This document shows, piece after piece, positions 35,114 through 42,794 of a stretch of DNA of 64,000 bases (the first letter of the stretch is position 1; the number at the start of each line of letters is the position of its first letter). The notes under the pieces were generated by a model. The model did no database searches and was not told the origin of the DNA. It saw only the letters and a program-made list of their open reading frames with translations. The stretch covers positions 62,001 to 126,000 of the forward strand of contig NZ_JAGIAV010000008.1 of the NCBI RefSeq assembly GCF_017744675.1. Direction: 5' to 3'. A program made the translations under genes and the position numbers. The stretch comes from Flavobacterium sp. Its GTDB lineage: Bacteria > Bacteroidota > Bacteroidia > Flavobacteriales > Flavobacteriaceae.

Positions 35114-35235
35114 TTGCCTCCAGCTTTAGCTGGAGGTTCTCTAAAGCAACAAAAAAGGCTTTAGCCAAACATTTTAGTTCGGCTAAAGCCTTTTACTTTA
35201 CATATAAATATTCCTCCAGCTAAAGCTGGAGGCAA
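35114..35235. repeat. Nested inverted repeat (CCTCCAGC family)
   Basis: The outer arms 35114-35136 and 35213-35235 are inverted copies and each is itself nearly palindromic (CCAGCTTTAGCTGG). The inner arms 35153-35166 and 35181-35194 (AAAAGGCTTTAGCC / GGCTAAAGCCTTTT) form a second hairpin inside. Confidence 0.85.
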
Positions 35236-35274
35236 TTCAAAAAGAAAAGAAAAACAGAATGCTCCCAAAAAACC

Positions 35275-35308
35275 AAACCCGACAGGTTTTTAAAAACCTG
35301 TCGGGTTT
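35275..35308. repeat. Perfect 34-bp palindrome
   Basis: Half-site AAACCCGACAGGTTTTT followed by its exact reverse complement, with no spacer. As RNA it is a strong hairpin on either strand. Confidence 0.95.
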
Positions 35309-35331
35309 AATTATTACATATACTGGATGTT

Positions 35332-35351
35332 AGACGCACTGCAGTGCGTCT
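35332..35351. repeat. Perfect 20-bp palindrome
   Basis: AGACGCACTGCAGTGCGTCT is fully palindromic. Similar GACGCACTGCAGTGCGTC sequences are dispersed in many bacterial genomes (from memory). Confidence 0.95.
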
Positions 35352-35382
35352 CTACAGATATGCGCCATCTTAAATCATTTTC

Positions 35383-35430
35383 TGATTATCTAATTGACAA
35401 ATTTCCTAATTGGCACATTTTCTAATTTTC
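35383..35430. repeat. Outer right arm of palindrome island
   Basis: This is the inverted counterpart of 35035-35090 (AATTGACAAATTTCCTAATT). It closes the nested island just before the convergent SDR gene. Confidence 0.65.
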
Positions 35431-35433
35431 TAA

Positions 35434-36273
35434 TTAAAAATTAGTCCCAACAGAAACCTCTTTCCATTGTCCCAATTCCCCCTGAACACTAGCTATTTTT
35501 TGATTCGCCATATTAAAGGCATCTTCTCCTAAAAACAAATGCAACGGCGGATTTTGGTCTTGGCTCACTTTAATTAAAGCTTCTGCTAATTTTACTGGAT
35601 CTCCAGGCTGATTCCCATTAATATCATCTTTATGAGCACTTTCAGATTCTCTTACGTTTTTATATTCCGCAATTGGATTTTCTGGTAATAAAAGCGAACT
35701 GTCTTTTAGAAAATCGGTTCTGAAATATCCCGGATAAACGATTGTTGCATGAACTCCAAAAGGTTTTATTTCTGCTGCTAAAGATTCTGTTAAACCTGCA
35801 ACTGCGAATTTTGTTGAGCAATAAATTCCCCAGCCCGGAAATTCTCCATAATAACCTCCAATAGAAGAAATATTAAAAATATGTCCTGATTTTGCCGCAC
35901 GCATATGAGGCATTGTATTTCTAATTACATTCAACAATCCGAAAACATTTACTTCATAGTTTTTTCTTGCTTCGGCATCTGTTAGTTCTTCCAGTGTTCC
36001 TAATAATCCGTAACCAGCATTATTTACCAAAACATCAATAGTTTTAAAATGATTTATGGCTTTGCTAATCGCTGCCTGTACGCTTTTTTCATTGACTAGA
36101 TCCATTTCTAGCGGAAGAAAATTTTCTGATGAATCTCCTAATGCCGCAATTAAAGAAGACTCATTTCTTGATGTGGCAGCAACTTTAAAACCTTCTGCCA
36201 ATAATTTTTTAGCTAATTCTAATCCAAGTCCTTTTGAAGCACCTGTGATAAACCAAACTTTGTTATTTCCCAT
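35434..36273 (-). CDS. SDR family oxidoreductase
   Basis: This 279-residue classical SDR has TGASKGLG at residues 10-17, NNAG at 84-87, ISS with the catalytic Ser near 136, and YxxxK at Tyr151/Lys155. The TSR pair after strand 2 suggests NADP(H). The sequence pattern (FPGWGIYCSTKFAVAGLTESLAAEI, VYPGYFRTDFL) is that of stand-alone SDRs that are often controlled by a linked AraC regulator. That is the arrangement here, with the AraC gene 92 bp upstream on the same strand. Confidence 0.92.
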   Translation of the reverse strand: MGNNKVWFITGASKGLGLELAKKLLAEGFKVAATSRNESSLIAALGDSSENFLPLEMDLVNEKSVQAAISKAINHFKTIDVLVNNAGYGLLGTLEELTDAEARKNYEVNVFGLLNVIRNTMPHMRAAKSGHIFNISSIGGYYGEFPGWGIYCSTKFAVAGLTESLAAEIKPFGVHATIVYPGYFRTDFLKDSSLLLPENPIAEYKNVRESESAHKDDINGNQPGDPVKLAEALIKVSQDQNPPLHLFLGEDAFNMANQKIASVQGELGQWKEVSVGTNF

Positions 36274-36305
36274 GATTCTAAATTTTAATGTTTATAATTA
36301 CAGGA

Positions 36306-36313
36306 CAAAGGTA
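36306..36313 (-). promoter_or_regulatory. Putative -7 element of the SDR gene
   Basis: The minus strand reads TACCTTTG, a perfect TAnnTTTG, 33 bp before the SDR start. A TTG lies 16 bp further upstream, so the SDR gene can be transcribed separately from the AraC gene. Confidence 0.5.
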
Positions 36314-36365
36314 TTGGCGAAGTGCTTCTCAAAAGCTGAAGCAATCAAATGAGAAGTTGCAAAAA

Positions 36366-37274
36366 TCAAACAATTTCAGCTAAGCGATAGTTTTTAGGCG
36401 AAATCTGAACATTTTTCTTAAAGAAATTAATAAAATGAGATAATTCTTCGAAGCCTAAACACCACGTAATCTCATTAATATTCCAATTGGTTTGTTTTAA
36501 AAGGATCATGGCTTCCTGAACAATTCTCTCTGAAATAATCTGAGAAGTTGTTTTTCCGGTTGTCTCTTTTAAGGCTTTATTTAGATGGTTGACATGCACA
36601 TTTAACTGATTGGCATATTCTGAAGGTGAACGGAAATTAATTTGCTGTGTAATCGATTCAATCGGAAACTGACGTTCGAGCAATTCTAAAAACAAAGAAG
36701 AAATTCGAATCGTTGCGTTAGACTTACTATATAATGAGGTAGTTACGGTTTGCGTTTTGAGTGCGAGATGGATGATTTCGAAAACGAGATTTCGAAGTAC
36801 ATCATATTTAAAAGCGTAATCCGAATTGATTTCGTCGAACATTCTCAAATAAACCAATTTTAAAGATTCGACCAGTTCGGCTGAAATAGGAACAATTGGA
36901 TTTCCTCCAGGCTGAAACAAAGGATATTCTTTTAAATTTCCATATTGGCTAAAAAAGGCATCTGTAAAAATGCAGAAAAAACCGGTTTGATTCTCATCAA
37001 GCTGTTCCCAATTATAAGGAATCTGCGGATTAGCAAAAAACAAAGCCTGCTCTTCAATCTCTACGACCTTATCTGCATAATGCACTTTGTTTTTCCCTAC
37101 AATCAAACTGATTTTATAAAAGTCTTTTCTGGTGTACGGGAATGGTTTACAAATACTTCCAACAAAGTCATCCAACTTAAAAACATTAAAATGTCCGATT
37201 TCTTTTTTAAGATTCTCGGGCATTCCGTTTACTTTAATCGTGTAAAAATCTTCTAAGGTTTCTGTTAGCTTCAT
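36366..37274 (-). CDS. AraC family transcriptional regulator
   Basis: This 302-residue regulator has an N-terminal cupin-like sensing domain (KVNGMPENLKKEIGHFNVFKLDDF... VEIEEQALFFANPQIPYNWE). The C-terminal double helix-turn-helix AraC domain runs over the last hundred residues. The first HTH is FRSPSEYANQLNVHVNHLNKALKETTGKTTSQIISERIVQEAMILL and the second is NINEITWCLGFEELSHFINFFKKNVQISPKNYR. It probably controls the adjacent SDR gene. Confidence 0.93.
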   Translation of the reverse strand: MKLTETLEDFYTIKVNGMPENLKKEIGHFNVFKLDDFVGSICKPFPYTRKDFYKISLIVGKNKVHYADKVVEIEEQALFFANPQIPYNWEQLDENQTGFFCIFTDAFFSQYGNLKEYPLFQPGGNPIVPISAELVESLKLVYLRMFDEINSDYAFKYDVLRNLVFEIIHLALKTQTVTTSLYSKSNATIRISSLFLELLERQFPIESITQQINFRSPSEYANQLNVHVNHLNKALKETTGKTTSQIISERIVQEAMILLKQTNWNINEITWCLGFEELSHFINFFKKNVQISPKNYRLAEIV

Positions 37275-37313
37275 TTTGTAAAGTTACAAAAATCAAATTA
37301 TTCACTTAGAAAA

Positions 37314-37403
37314 AATGTGCCAATGAGATAATGTGGCAATGAGAAAATGTAAAAATGATATAATACAATTATCTAATTGGCAAATTGCCACATTTTCTAA
37401 TTA
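37314..37403. repeat. Dispersed AT-rich repeat patch (GTGGCAATGAGAAAATG type)
   Basis: Short words such as AATGTGCCAATGAGATAATG and their inverse (ATTATCTAATTGGCAAATTG, CCACATTTTCTAATT) fill the AraC-SulP gap. They belong to the same vocabulary as the outer arms of the 35 kb island and a single copy at 41282-41310. Confidence 0.6.
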
Positions 37404-37405
37404 AC

Positions 37406-38935
37406 TCAAGAAACCACTTTATACGTCGGGTCTTCAATCACATTTACATTAATAACTGCATCGGCATTTTTGAGTAATTGTCGGCAGTCGGGACTTAAGT
37501 ATTGAAGCTCTACTGTTTTATTTTTCTGACTGTACTTTTTAGTGATATTATTCAAAGCCTCAATTGCTGACATATCAGAAACGCGGCTTTCTTTAAAATC
37601 GATTACAATATGGTCAGGATCATTCTCAATATCAAACTTCTCTAGAAAAGCCGCTATTGAACCAAAGAATAACGGTCCGTAGATCTCATAATGTTTTACT
37701 CCATTTTCGTCAATATAATTTCTTGCACGAATTCTTTTGGCGCTTTCCCAAGCAAAAACCAAAGCTGAAATAATTACGCCAATTAAAACTGCTAAAGCCA
37801 GATTATGCAATACAATTGTAATTAAGGCGACTAGAATTCCAACAAAAATATCGTGTTTCGGCATTTTATTTATAATCCTAAAACTTGCCCATTCAAAAGT
37901 GGTAATGGCCACCATCATCATAACGCCAACCAAAGCCGCCATTGGCAGTTTTCCAATTACAGGAGCGCCAAAAAGTATAATCAATAAAATCGTCAAAGCA
38001 CCAATAATTCCAGACAGTCTAGCTCTAGAACCCGCTCCAAGATTTACCAAAGTCTGTGCAATCATCGGACAGCCTCCCATTCCGTAGAAAAAACCATTTA
38101 AGATATTAGAGCTTCCTTGCGCAATACATTCCCTGTTGCTATTTCCTCTTGTTCCAGTTATTTCGTCGACTAAATTTAGCGTAAGCAAACCTTCTGTTAA
38201 ACCTACAGCCGCAACAATTACCGAATACGGAAATATGACTTTGAAGGTTTCAAAAGAAAAAGGAATATTCGGAATATGAAATGGAGGAAATCCGCCTTGA
38301 ACCGAAGCGATGTCTTCTACCGTTTTGGTTTCGATATTAAAAATAATTACGATGGCAAAAACCACCATAATAGCAACCAAAGATGCAGGAACCGCTTTTG
38401 TGATTTTCGGAAAAACTAAAACAATTGCAATGGTTAAAGCGACCAATCCCAGCATAATATACAACGGAGTTCCTTGAAGCCAAGAAACCTGCCCATTTAC
38501 AACTGTTTTAAACTGTTCTAACTGTGACATAAAAATCACAACAGCCAAACCGTTTACAAAACCAAACATAACAGGCTGAGGAACCAATCTAATGAATTTT
38601 CCGAGTTTAAAAAGTCCGATGCAGATTTGCACGACACCGCCAAGAGCAACGGCGGCAAAAACATATTCTATTCCGTGCGATTTCATTAAAGCGATTAAAA
38701 CTATCACGGTTGCTCCTGCTCCGCCCGAAATCATCCCTGGCCTACCTCCAAAAATTGCCGTAACCAATCCCGCAATAAAAGCCGCATACAAGCCAACTAA
38801 TGGTGGAAATCCAGCTAAAATAGCAAACGACAACGATTCTGGAATCATAGTCATTGCAACGGTAAAACCGGCTAAAATTTCGTTTTTGTAATTGACTTTC
38901 TGGCTAAAATCGAAGAGCTGGAACTTTTTTTTCAT
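37406..38935 (-). CDS. SulP family anion transporter with STAS domain
   Basis: This 509-residue membrane transporter starts with the SulP signature region MTMIPESLSFAILAGFPPLVGLYAAFIAGLVTAIFGGRPGMISGGAGATVIVLIALM. About twelve membrane segments follow. The family signature for helix 8-9 is seen in SNILNGFFYGMGGCPMIAQTLVNLGAGSRARLSGI. The C-terminal STAS domain begins around residue 400 (GPLFFGSIAAFLEKFDIENDPDHIVIDFKESRVSDMSAIEAL). SulP proteins import or exchange sulfate, bicarbonate or dicarboxylates; the substrate cannot be told here. Confidence 0.93.
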   Translation of the reverse strand: MKKKFQLFDFSQKVNYKNEILAGFTVAMTMIPESLSFAILAGFPPLVGLYAAFIAGLVTAIFGGRPGMISGGAGATVIVLIALMKSHGIEYVFAAVALGGVVQICIGLFKLGKFIRLVPQPVMFGFVNGLAVVIFMSQLEQFKTVVNGQVSWLQGTPLYIMLGLVALTIAIVLVFPKITKAVPASLVAIMVVFAIVIIFNIETKTVEDIASVQGGFPPFHIPNIPFSFETFKVIFPYSVIVAAVGLTEGLLTLNLVDEITGTRGNSNRECIAQGSSNILNGFFYGMGGCPMIAQTLVNLGAGSRARLSGIIGALTILLIILFGAPVIGKLPMAALVGVMMMVAITTFEWASFRIINKMPKHDIFVGILVALITIVLHNLALAVLIGVIISALVFAWESAKRIRARNYIDENGVKHYEIYGPLFFGSIAAFLEKFDIENDPDHIVIDFKESRVSDMSAIEALNNITKKYSQKNKTVELQYLSPDCRQLLKNADAVINVNVIEDPTYKVVS

Positions 38936-39179
38936 GACGTAAAATTAGAAAAATAATACGCAAAAGAAGGCCTCTTTTAGAGGATAAAAAGTTATTGGAA
39001 AACACCCGAAGAAAAAACAGTTAAATCAGACTAACTGCTCAAGAAGAAAAAGGAAAATAGAAAGTATAAAACTTATCATTTTGAGATTTATTTATAAAAT
39101 TAGAATACATGCAAAATACTTAGAAAAAACACAAATGCAGTAACGTAATTACACCTGATTTGAAACAGAAAATGTAAAA
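38936..39179. other. Intergenic spacer, nothing recognised
   Basis: AT-rich spacer upstream of the SulP gene. I see no gene, strong hairpin or repeat. Confidence 0.4.
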
Positions 39180-39425
39180 TTATTCTAATCGCACACAAGT
39201 ATAGCCTAGACCGTTTACTTGATTGATAACATTTTCATATTTCAAATCAAGACCTTCAACTCTTAAAATTTTATCGCAGTCTTCTAAATCGAAATTAACT
39301 TTATAAGCCGGGAACTGATTTTGCATTTCTGCCATAATGTAATCTCGATCAGATTCTTTCTGGACATTTGTTTTAAAAACTTCCACAATTATCTCTGCTT
39401 CCTGTAATTCTTTAAACTGGTACAT
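39180..39425 (-). CDS. Small protein with heavy-metal-associated-like fold, no CxxC
   Basis: This 81-residue protein shows the alternating pattern of a ferredoxin-like (HMA-type) fold: IIVEVFKTNVQKESDRDYIMAEMQNQFPAYKVNFDLEDCDKILRVEGLDLKYENVINQVNGLGYTCVRLE. The DxxxxILRVEG strand and the closing GYTCVRLE fit HMA-like domains, but the metal-binding CxxC loop is absent (KTNVQKES instead). It is probably a cytosolic protein of unknown role. It is a single gene on the minus strand before the divergent two-component pair. Confidence 0.7.
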   Translation of the reverse strand: MYQFKELQEAEIIVEVFKTNVQKESDRDYIMAEMQNQFPAYKVNFDLEDCDKILRVEGLDLKYENVINQVNGLGYTCVRLE

Positions 39426-39498
39426 TTTTATTTTTATTAAAAAGATTATAGAAACTCAAGATCAAAAATAATGGAGAAAAGCCTATTTTAACAGCAAT

Positions 39499-39543
39499 TT
39501 TATACCAACGGCGTATGATTTATACGAATGGCGTTGGTATAAA
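39499..39543. promoter_or_regulatory. 45-bp operator-like palindrome upstream of the LytS/LytTR pair
   Basis: The arms TTTATACCAACG (39499-39510) and CGTTGGTATAAA (39532-39543) are perfect inverted repeats. Inside is a second pair, CGTAT/ATACG (39512-39516/39522-39526). It ends about 50 bp before the kinase start, a plausible binding site for the downstream LytTR regulator or another dimeric regulator. Confidence 0.5.
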
Positions 39544-39581
39544 TTATTCTTGATAAATGCTTACAGACTATACGATTATAT

Positions 39582-39589
39582 TATTTTTG
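39582..39589 (+). promoter_or_regulatory. Putative -7 element of the two-component operon
   Basis: TATTTTTG fits TAnnTTTG, with TTA at 39561-39563 as a possible -33 element 18 bp upstream. It lies just before the ATG at 39595, which implies a very short leader or a start a little downstream. Confidence 0.4.
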
Positions 39590-39594
39590 CCGCT

Positions 39595-40590
39595 ATGACA
39601 ATTGCAAAAATCTACCAGAATTTTTTTCTACGAAATCTAATCGTAAATACGCTTGTTTATTTGGTCATTTTGGCCTGTATTTACGACGAAATAAAACTCG
39701 ACGGACATAGCTGGTCTTATATTCTGGGCGAAATTGCCATAGGTTATTTTCCTTGCATTGTTTGGATTACGGTGTTCAATATCTGCATTATCAATCCTTT
39801 TTTATTCCATAAAAGGTTTAAAATCTTTTTTACTCTTCTTGCGATTTATTGGACAGGCTTTTACTTTTTTATGAATTGGTTTTTTCCGCTTGTCGGATTA
39901 GGAAATTTAAAAACCCTTCAGATTGTATCGCTTATCATAAACGGCTGTTTCTTTTATTTTTTGCATATTGTGATTTCGAAAAAAATGAGCCAGGCCGATA
40001 AAGACATTATAAATTTCAAATCGGAACTTTCGTTTTTAAAACAGCAGCTCAATCCGCATTTTTTGCTGAATGCAATGAATAACCTTTACGGAGAAGCCTT
40101 GGCAGAACCCGAAAAAGTTCCAGACCGAATCTTAAATCTTTCCGATTTATTGCGTTACCAAATTGAAGCTTCCAAAAAAGATTTTGTTTTAATGGAAGAA
40201 GAAATAGCTTTTATAAAAAAATATATCGAATATTACACTTTTAGAAACGAACGACTGACCGTAACGCAAAACATTGAAGGTGTTCATGACCAAATCGAGA
40301 TTCCGCCTTTGTTCTTCTTGCCTTTGGTAGAAAATGCGGTAAAATTTTCTGCCGAAACCGCCGAACCTTTTATCAATCTCGATTTGAAAGTAAATTGCCG
40401 AAATTTGTGCTTTACGCTTAAAAATAATTGCCTGGATACCGAATCACGACTTTCGAGCACAGGAATCGGGATTGAAAACCTAAAAAGGCGTTTGGAAGTT
40501 TACGGTTTAAAACATTATTTAAGCTGTAAAAAAGAAAAAAACTTGTTTATCGTAAAATTGAGTATATGGCACTTACCTACCGCTGTCTGA
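39595..40590 (+). CDS. LytS-type sensor histidine kinase
   Basis: This roughly 331-residue membrane kinase was started at the ATG at 39595, because the TTG at 39550 adds a poor extension. It has four hydrophobic segments in the first 130 residues. The His-kinase motif is QQLNPHFLLNAMNNLYGEAL with the phosphorylated His155. The ATPase part is short and LytS/YehU-like (FFLPLVENAVKF as the N box, GIGIENLKRRLEVYG as the G box). It overlaps the response-regulator gene by 25 bp, so the two are translationally coupled. Confidence 0.9.
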   Translation: MTIAKIYQNFFLRNLIVNTLVYLVILACIYDEIKLDGHSWSYILGEIAIGYFPCIVWITVFNICIINPFLFHKRFKIFFTLLAIYWTGFYFFMNWFFPLVGLGNLKTLQIVSLIINGCFFYFLHIVISKKMSQADKDIINFKSELSFLKQQLNPHFLLNAMNNLYGEALAEPEKVPDRILNLSDLLRYQIEASKKDFVLMEEEIAFIKKYIEYYTFRNERLTVTQNIEGVHDQIEIPPLFFLPLVENAVKFSAETAEPFINLDLKVNCRNLCFTLKNNCLDTESRLSSTGIGIENLKRRLEVYGLKHYLSCKKEKNLFIVKLSIWHLPTAV

Positions 40591-41279
40591 TAATTGATGA
40601 TGAATCGCCGGCACACAAAGCCTTGATTTCGCACATCTCCAAATTTGACGAACTGGAGCATTCTGGGAGTGCTTTTAATGGTATGGAAGCCATAAAACTG
40701 CTCAACGAAAACCAATACGATATTATTTTCCTTGACATTAATATGCCTGTAATTTCGGGTGTTGAGTTAATGGAACTCCAACCTAACCGCCCGCTTACGA
40801 TTGTCACAACAGCTTATTCCGATTATGCGCTTTCAGCTTACCAAAACGATGCGATCGATTATCTTTTAAAACCTATTTCGCCAGATAAATTTACCAAAGC
40901 CATAGAAAAAGCCAAGACTTATTTTTCTGGAAACAGCCTTAAAAAAGAAACGCAAACCAACACAAAAGTATTTTCGTACCGCCTTAGCGGACAAAATATA
41001 GAAATGCCGCTTTGCGATATTCTCTATATCGAAAGTTTAGGAAACTATATGAAACTATACAGCACCAAACTCAATTTACCGCATATTATTTACGGTTCAC
41101 TCTCAAGCATTGTCTCAGAAATTGATTGTGCTAATTTCGTTCAAGTACATCGCTCGTATATTGTAAATACCGAAAAAATTGCAAGTGTCACATCTAAAAC
41201 CTTAACGATGTGTAATGGCGAAATGATTCCTGTGGGAAGAAAATATCAGATTTTACTAAACAATTTACCTGTTCGGTAA
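40566..41279 (+). CDS. LytTR response regulator
   Basis: This 237-residue regulator has a receiver domain with the phosphorylation site in IIFLDINMPVISGVEL (Asp57), acidic pocket DDE near residue 11, and the conserved Lys in YLLKPISPDKF. A C-terminal LytTR DNA-binding domain (EMPLCDILYIESLGNYMKLY ... FVQVHRSYIVNTEKIASVTSKTLTMCNGEMIPVGRKY) follows. It acts with the overlapping upstream kinase. LytTR proteins bind direct repeats as dimers; the palindrome at 39499-39543 is a candidate target. Confidence 0.95.
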   Translation: MALTYRCLIIDDESPAHKALISHISKFDELEHSGSAFNGMEAIKLLNENQYDIIFLDINMPVISGVELMELQPNRPLTIVTTAYSDYALSAYQNDAIDYLLKPISPDKFTKAIEKAKTYFSGNSLKKETQTNTKVFSYRLSGQNIEMPLCDILYIESLGNYMKLYSTKLNLPHIIYGSLSSIVSEIDCANFVQVHRSYIVNTEKIASVTSKTLTMCNGEMIPVGRKYQILLNNLPVR

Positions 41280-41318
41280 TTGGGATAATTTGTCAATTAG
41301 AAAATTAAAAAATTTTTG

Positions 41319-41351
41319 AAAAGCTCCACTTTTTTAAAGTTGGGCTTTTTT
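41319..41351 (+). terminator. Terminator after the LytTR regulator
   Basis: AAAAGCTCCACTTT pairs imperfectly with AAAGTTGGGCTTTT and is followed by T residues. It separates the two-component operon from the Pycsar operon. Confidence 0.6.
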
Positions 41352-41440
41352 GTTTTTTGATGATTTATAAATTCCCGTAGAAACACCTGATTTCAGGTAG
41401 TTTTTTATTAATATAATTGTTTGGAAATAAATTTATTGAG

Positions 41441-41456
41441 TTACGGATTTCCGTAA
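41441..41456. promoter_or_regulatory. Palindrome TTACGGA-TT-TCCGTAA before the Pycsar operon
   Basis: Two perfect 7-bp arms with a two-base spacer lie about 60 bp upstream of the effector start. A possible -7 element CATCTTTG (41478-41485, one mismatch to TAnnTTTG) follows 21 bp later, so the palindrome would overlap or abut the -33 region as an operator would. Confidence 0.4.
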
Positions 41457-41515
41457 AACTAAAAACAAATTAATAAGCATCTTTGATAAAAAATGCAACT
41501 AATAAAAAATAATTC

Positions 41516-42037
41516 ATGTCAACAGTTGATTATCTAGAAAAACAATACAATCATGCATTTGAAATGGTTAAGTTCAGCGAGAGTAAAAACACATCTTTAA
41601 TAGCTTTTAACGGTGCTATAATAATTGGTTTGGCTCAATTAATAAATAATAATTTAAATATTTTTATTTATTGGTATTTAATATTTATTACATGCATGTG
41701 TACACTTTCAATATTCATTTGCTTATCTTCAATGGTTGCAAAAATTAAACATACTACACATAGTACACCTCTTCACAGAAGCAACAATCTTTTATTTTAT
41801 GCTACAATAGCTCAAATGAGTCAAGACGAGTTAATATTACAAATTCAAACACAATATGGCTGTCAGAGCTTAAATTCTAATCATGAAAAAGATTTAGCTA
41901 TGCAAGCCATAATTACAAGTCAAATAGCATGTAGAAAATTTTCACTTTTCAACATCGCTATTGGTTTCACATTTGCAGGAATTTTAACACCATTAAGCTT
42001 ACTTATATATAAAGTATACTTTAATCATGACAATTAA
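41516..42037 (+). CDS. pycTM: Pycsar effector-like membrane protein (PycTM / DUF5706 type)
   Basis: This 173-residue protein has three hydrophobic segments, at about residues 27-44, 49-73 and 143-167. The N-terminal pattern KNTSLIAFNGAIIIGLAQL is the family-typical KxxxLLxFNGAL start. It is followed by a soluble middle (LLFYATIAQMSQDELILQI) and DLAMQAIITSQIACRKFSLFNIAIGF before the last helix. This is the layout of PycTM effectors, which are thought to disrupt the inner membrane when a cyclic pyrimidine nucleotide binds. The adjacent two cyclase genes support this. I infer the family from the pattern; no search was run. The base composition is more AT-rich than the neighbouring operons. Confidence 0.8.
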   Translation: MSTVDYLEKQYNHAFEMVKFSESKNTSLIAFNGAIIIGLAQLINNNLNIFIYWYLIFITCMCTLSIFICLSSMVAKIKHTTHSTPLHRSNNLLFYATIAQMSQDELILQIQTQYGCQSLNSNHEKDLAMQAIITSQIACRKFSLFNIAIGFTFAGILTPLSLLIYKVYFNHDN

Positions 42038-42039
42038 TT

Positions 42040-42783
42040 ATGAGTTTAAAAAAAGATATTACCGATAAGGTTACTGAAATAATCAATACAGATTTCAAAA
42101 TAGAGGAAGTTAGTTTTGTTCCAGATATAACAAATACTAAACTAACATTTAATAATTCAGGACTACTATTTGAAGCCACAGTATTATACATTGATTTAAG
42201 GGACTCAACTGGAATTCTAAACAAACATAATAAATCTACAATTGCAAAAATCCACAAAGCGTATTTACATACAACTGTAAAAATTGCAACTTCATTAGGT
42301 GGAGAGGTTAGAAGTTTCAACGGAGATAGTGTTTTAGCTTTTTTTCAAGGCACTACAAAAACAACATTAAGTAATGCGGTTAAAGCTGCTATGAAAATTC
42401 GATTTATGATTGCAAACTCTAAAAGTGGAATTAATAATCTCCTATCGCAATATTCTGCTGTCGATTTTGGCATTGGCTTAGATGATGGAAAAATATTATG
42501 TACAAAAGTTGGAATTGGAGGAGACAACAATACTAAAGATTTAATTTGGATTGGAAATCCTATTAACAAATCAGTTGTTATTAGTGATGAATGTAAAGCA
42601 GATGAATATATTGGAATATCTTCATACGTTTACAGCAATCTTACAGATGAAGTAAAATTTGGAACAAAAAAAAATATTAACAATAGTGAAATTAAAGTTG
42701 ATATGTGGACTCCCTATCAAATTAAATATAATGGAAAATGGGAAACATTTTATAAAACAACTTGGTTTTGGAATGTTTATTAA
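42040..42783 (+). CDS. pycC: Class III nucleotide cyclase, Pycsar-type (first of two)
   Basis: This 247-residue single-domain cyclase starts two bases after the effector stop. Metal-binding Asp52 lies in LYIDLRDST and Asp96 in NGDSVLAFF. The substrate-selecting position, two residues before the NGD segment, is Ser92, not the Lys of adenylyl or the Glu of guanylyl cyclases. The second base-selecting site also lacks the usual Asp. The transition-state Asn is Asn176 in GNPIN, but the Arg four residues later is Val180. No receptor, membrane or other regulatory domain is fused. Pycsar cyclases make cCMP or cUMP on phage infection; which product is made here is unknown. Confidence 0.85.
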   Translation: MSLKKDITDKVTEIINTDFKIEEVSFVPDITNTKLTFNNSGLLFEATVLYIDLRDSTGILNKHNKSTIAKIHKAYLHTTVKIATSLGGEVRSFNGDSVLAFFQGTTKTTLSNAVKAAMKIRFMIANSKSGINNLLSQYSAVDFGIGLDDGKILCTKVGIGGDNNTKDLIWIGNPINKSVVISDECKADEYIGISSYVYSNLTDEVKFGTKKNINNSEIKVDMWTPYQIKYNGKWETFYKTTWFWNVY

Positions 42784-42794
42784 ATTATAAAAAT

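Noticed and set aside
39550..39594. TTG start for the LytS-type kinase
   Set aside because: The -7 promoter element TATTTTTG lies between it and the ATG at 39595, so the TTG would be upstream of transcription start.
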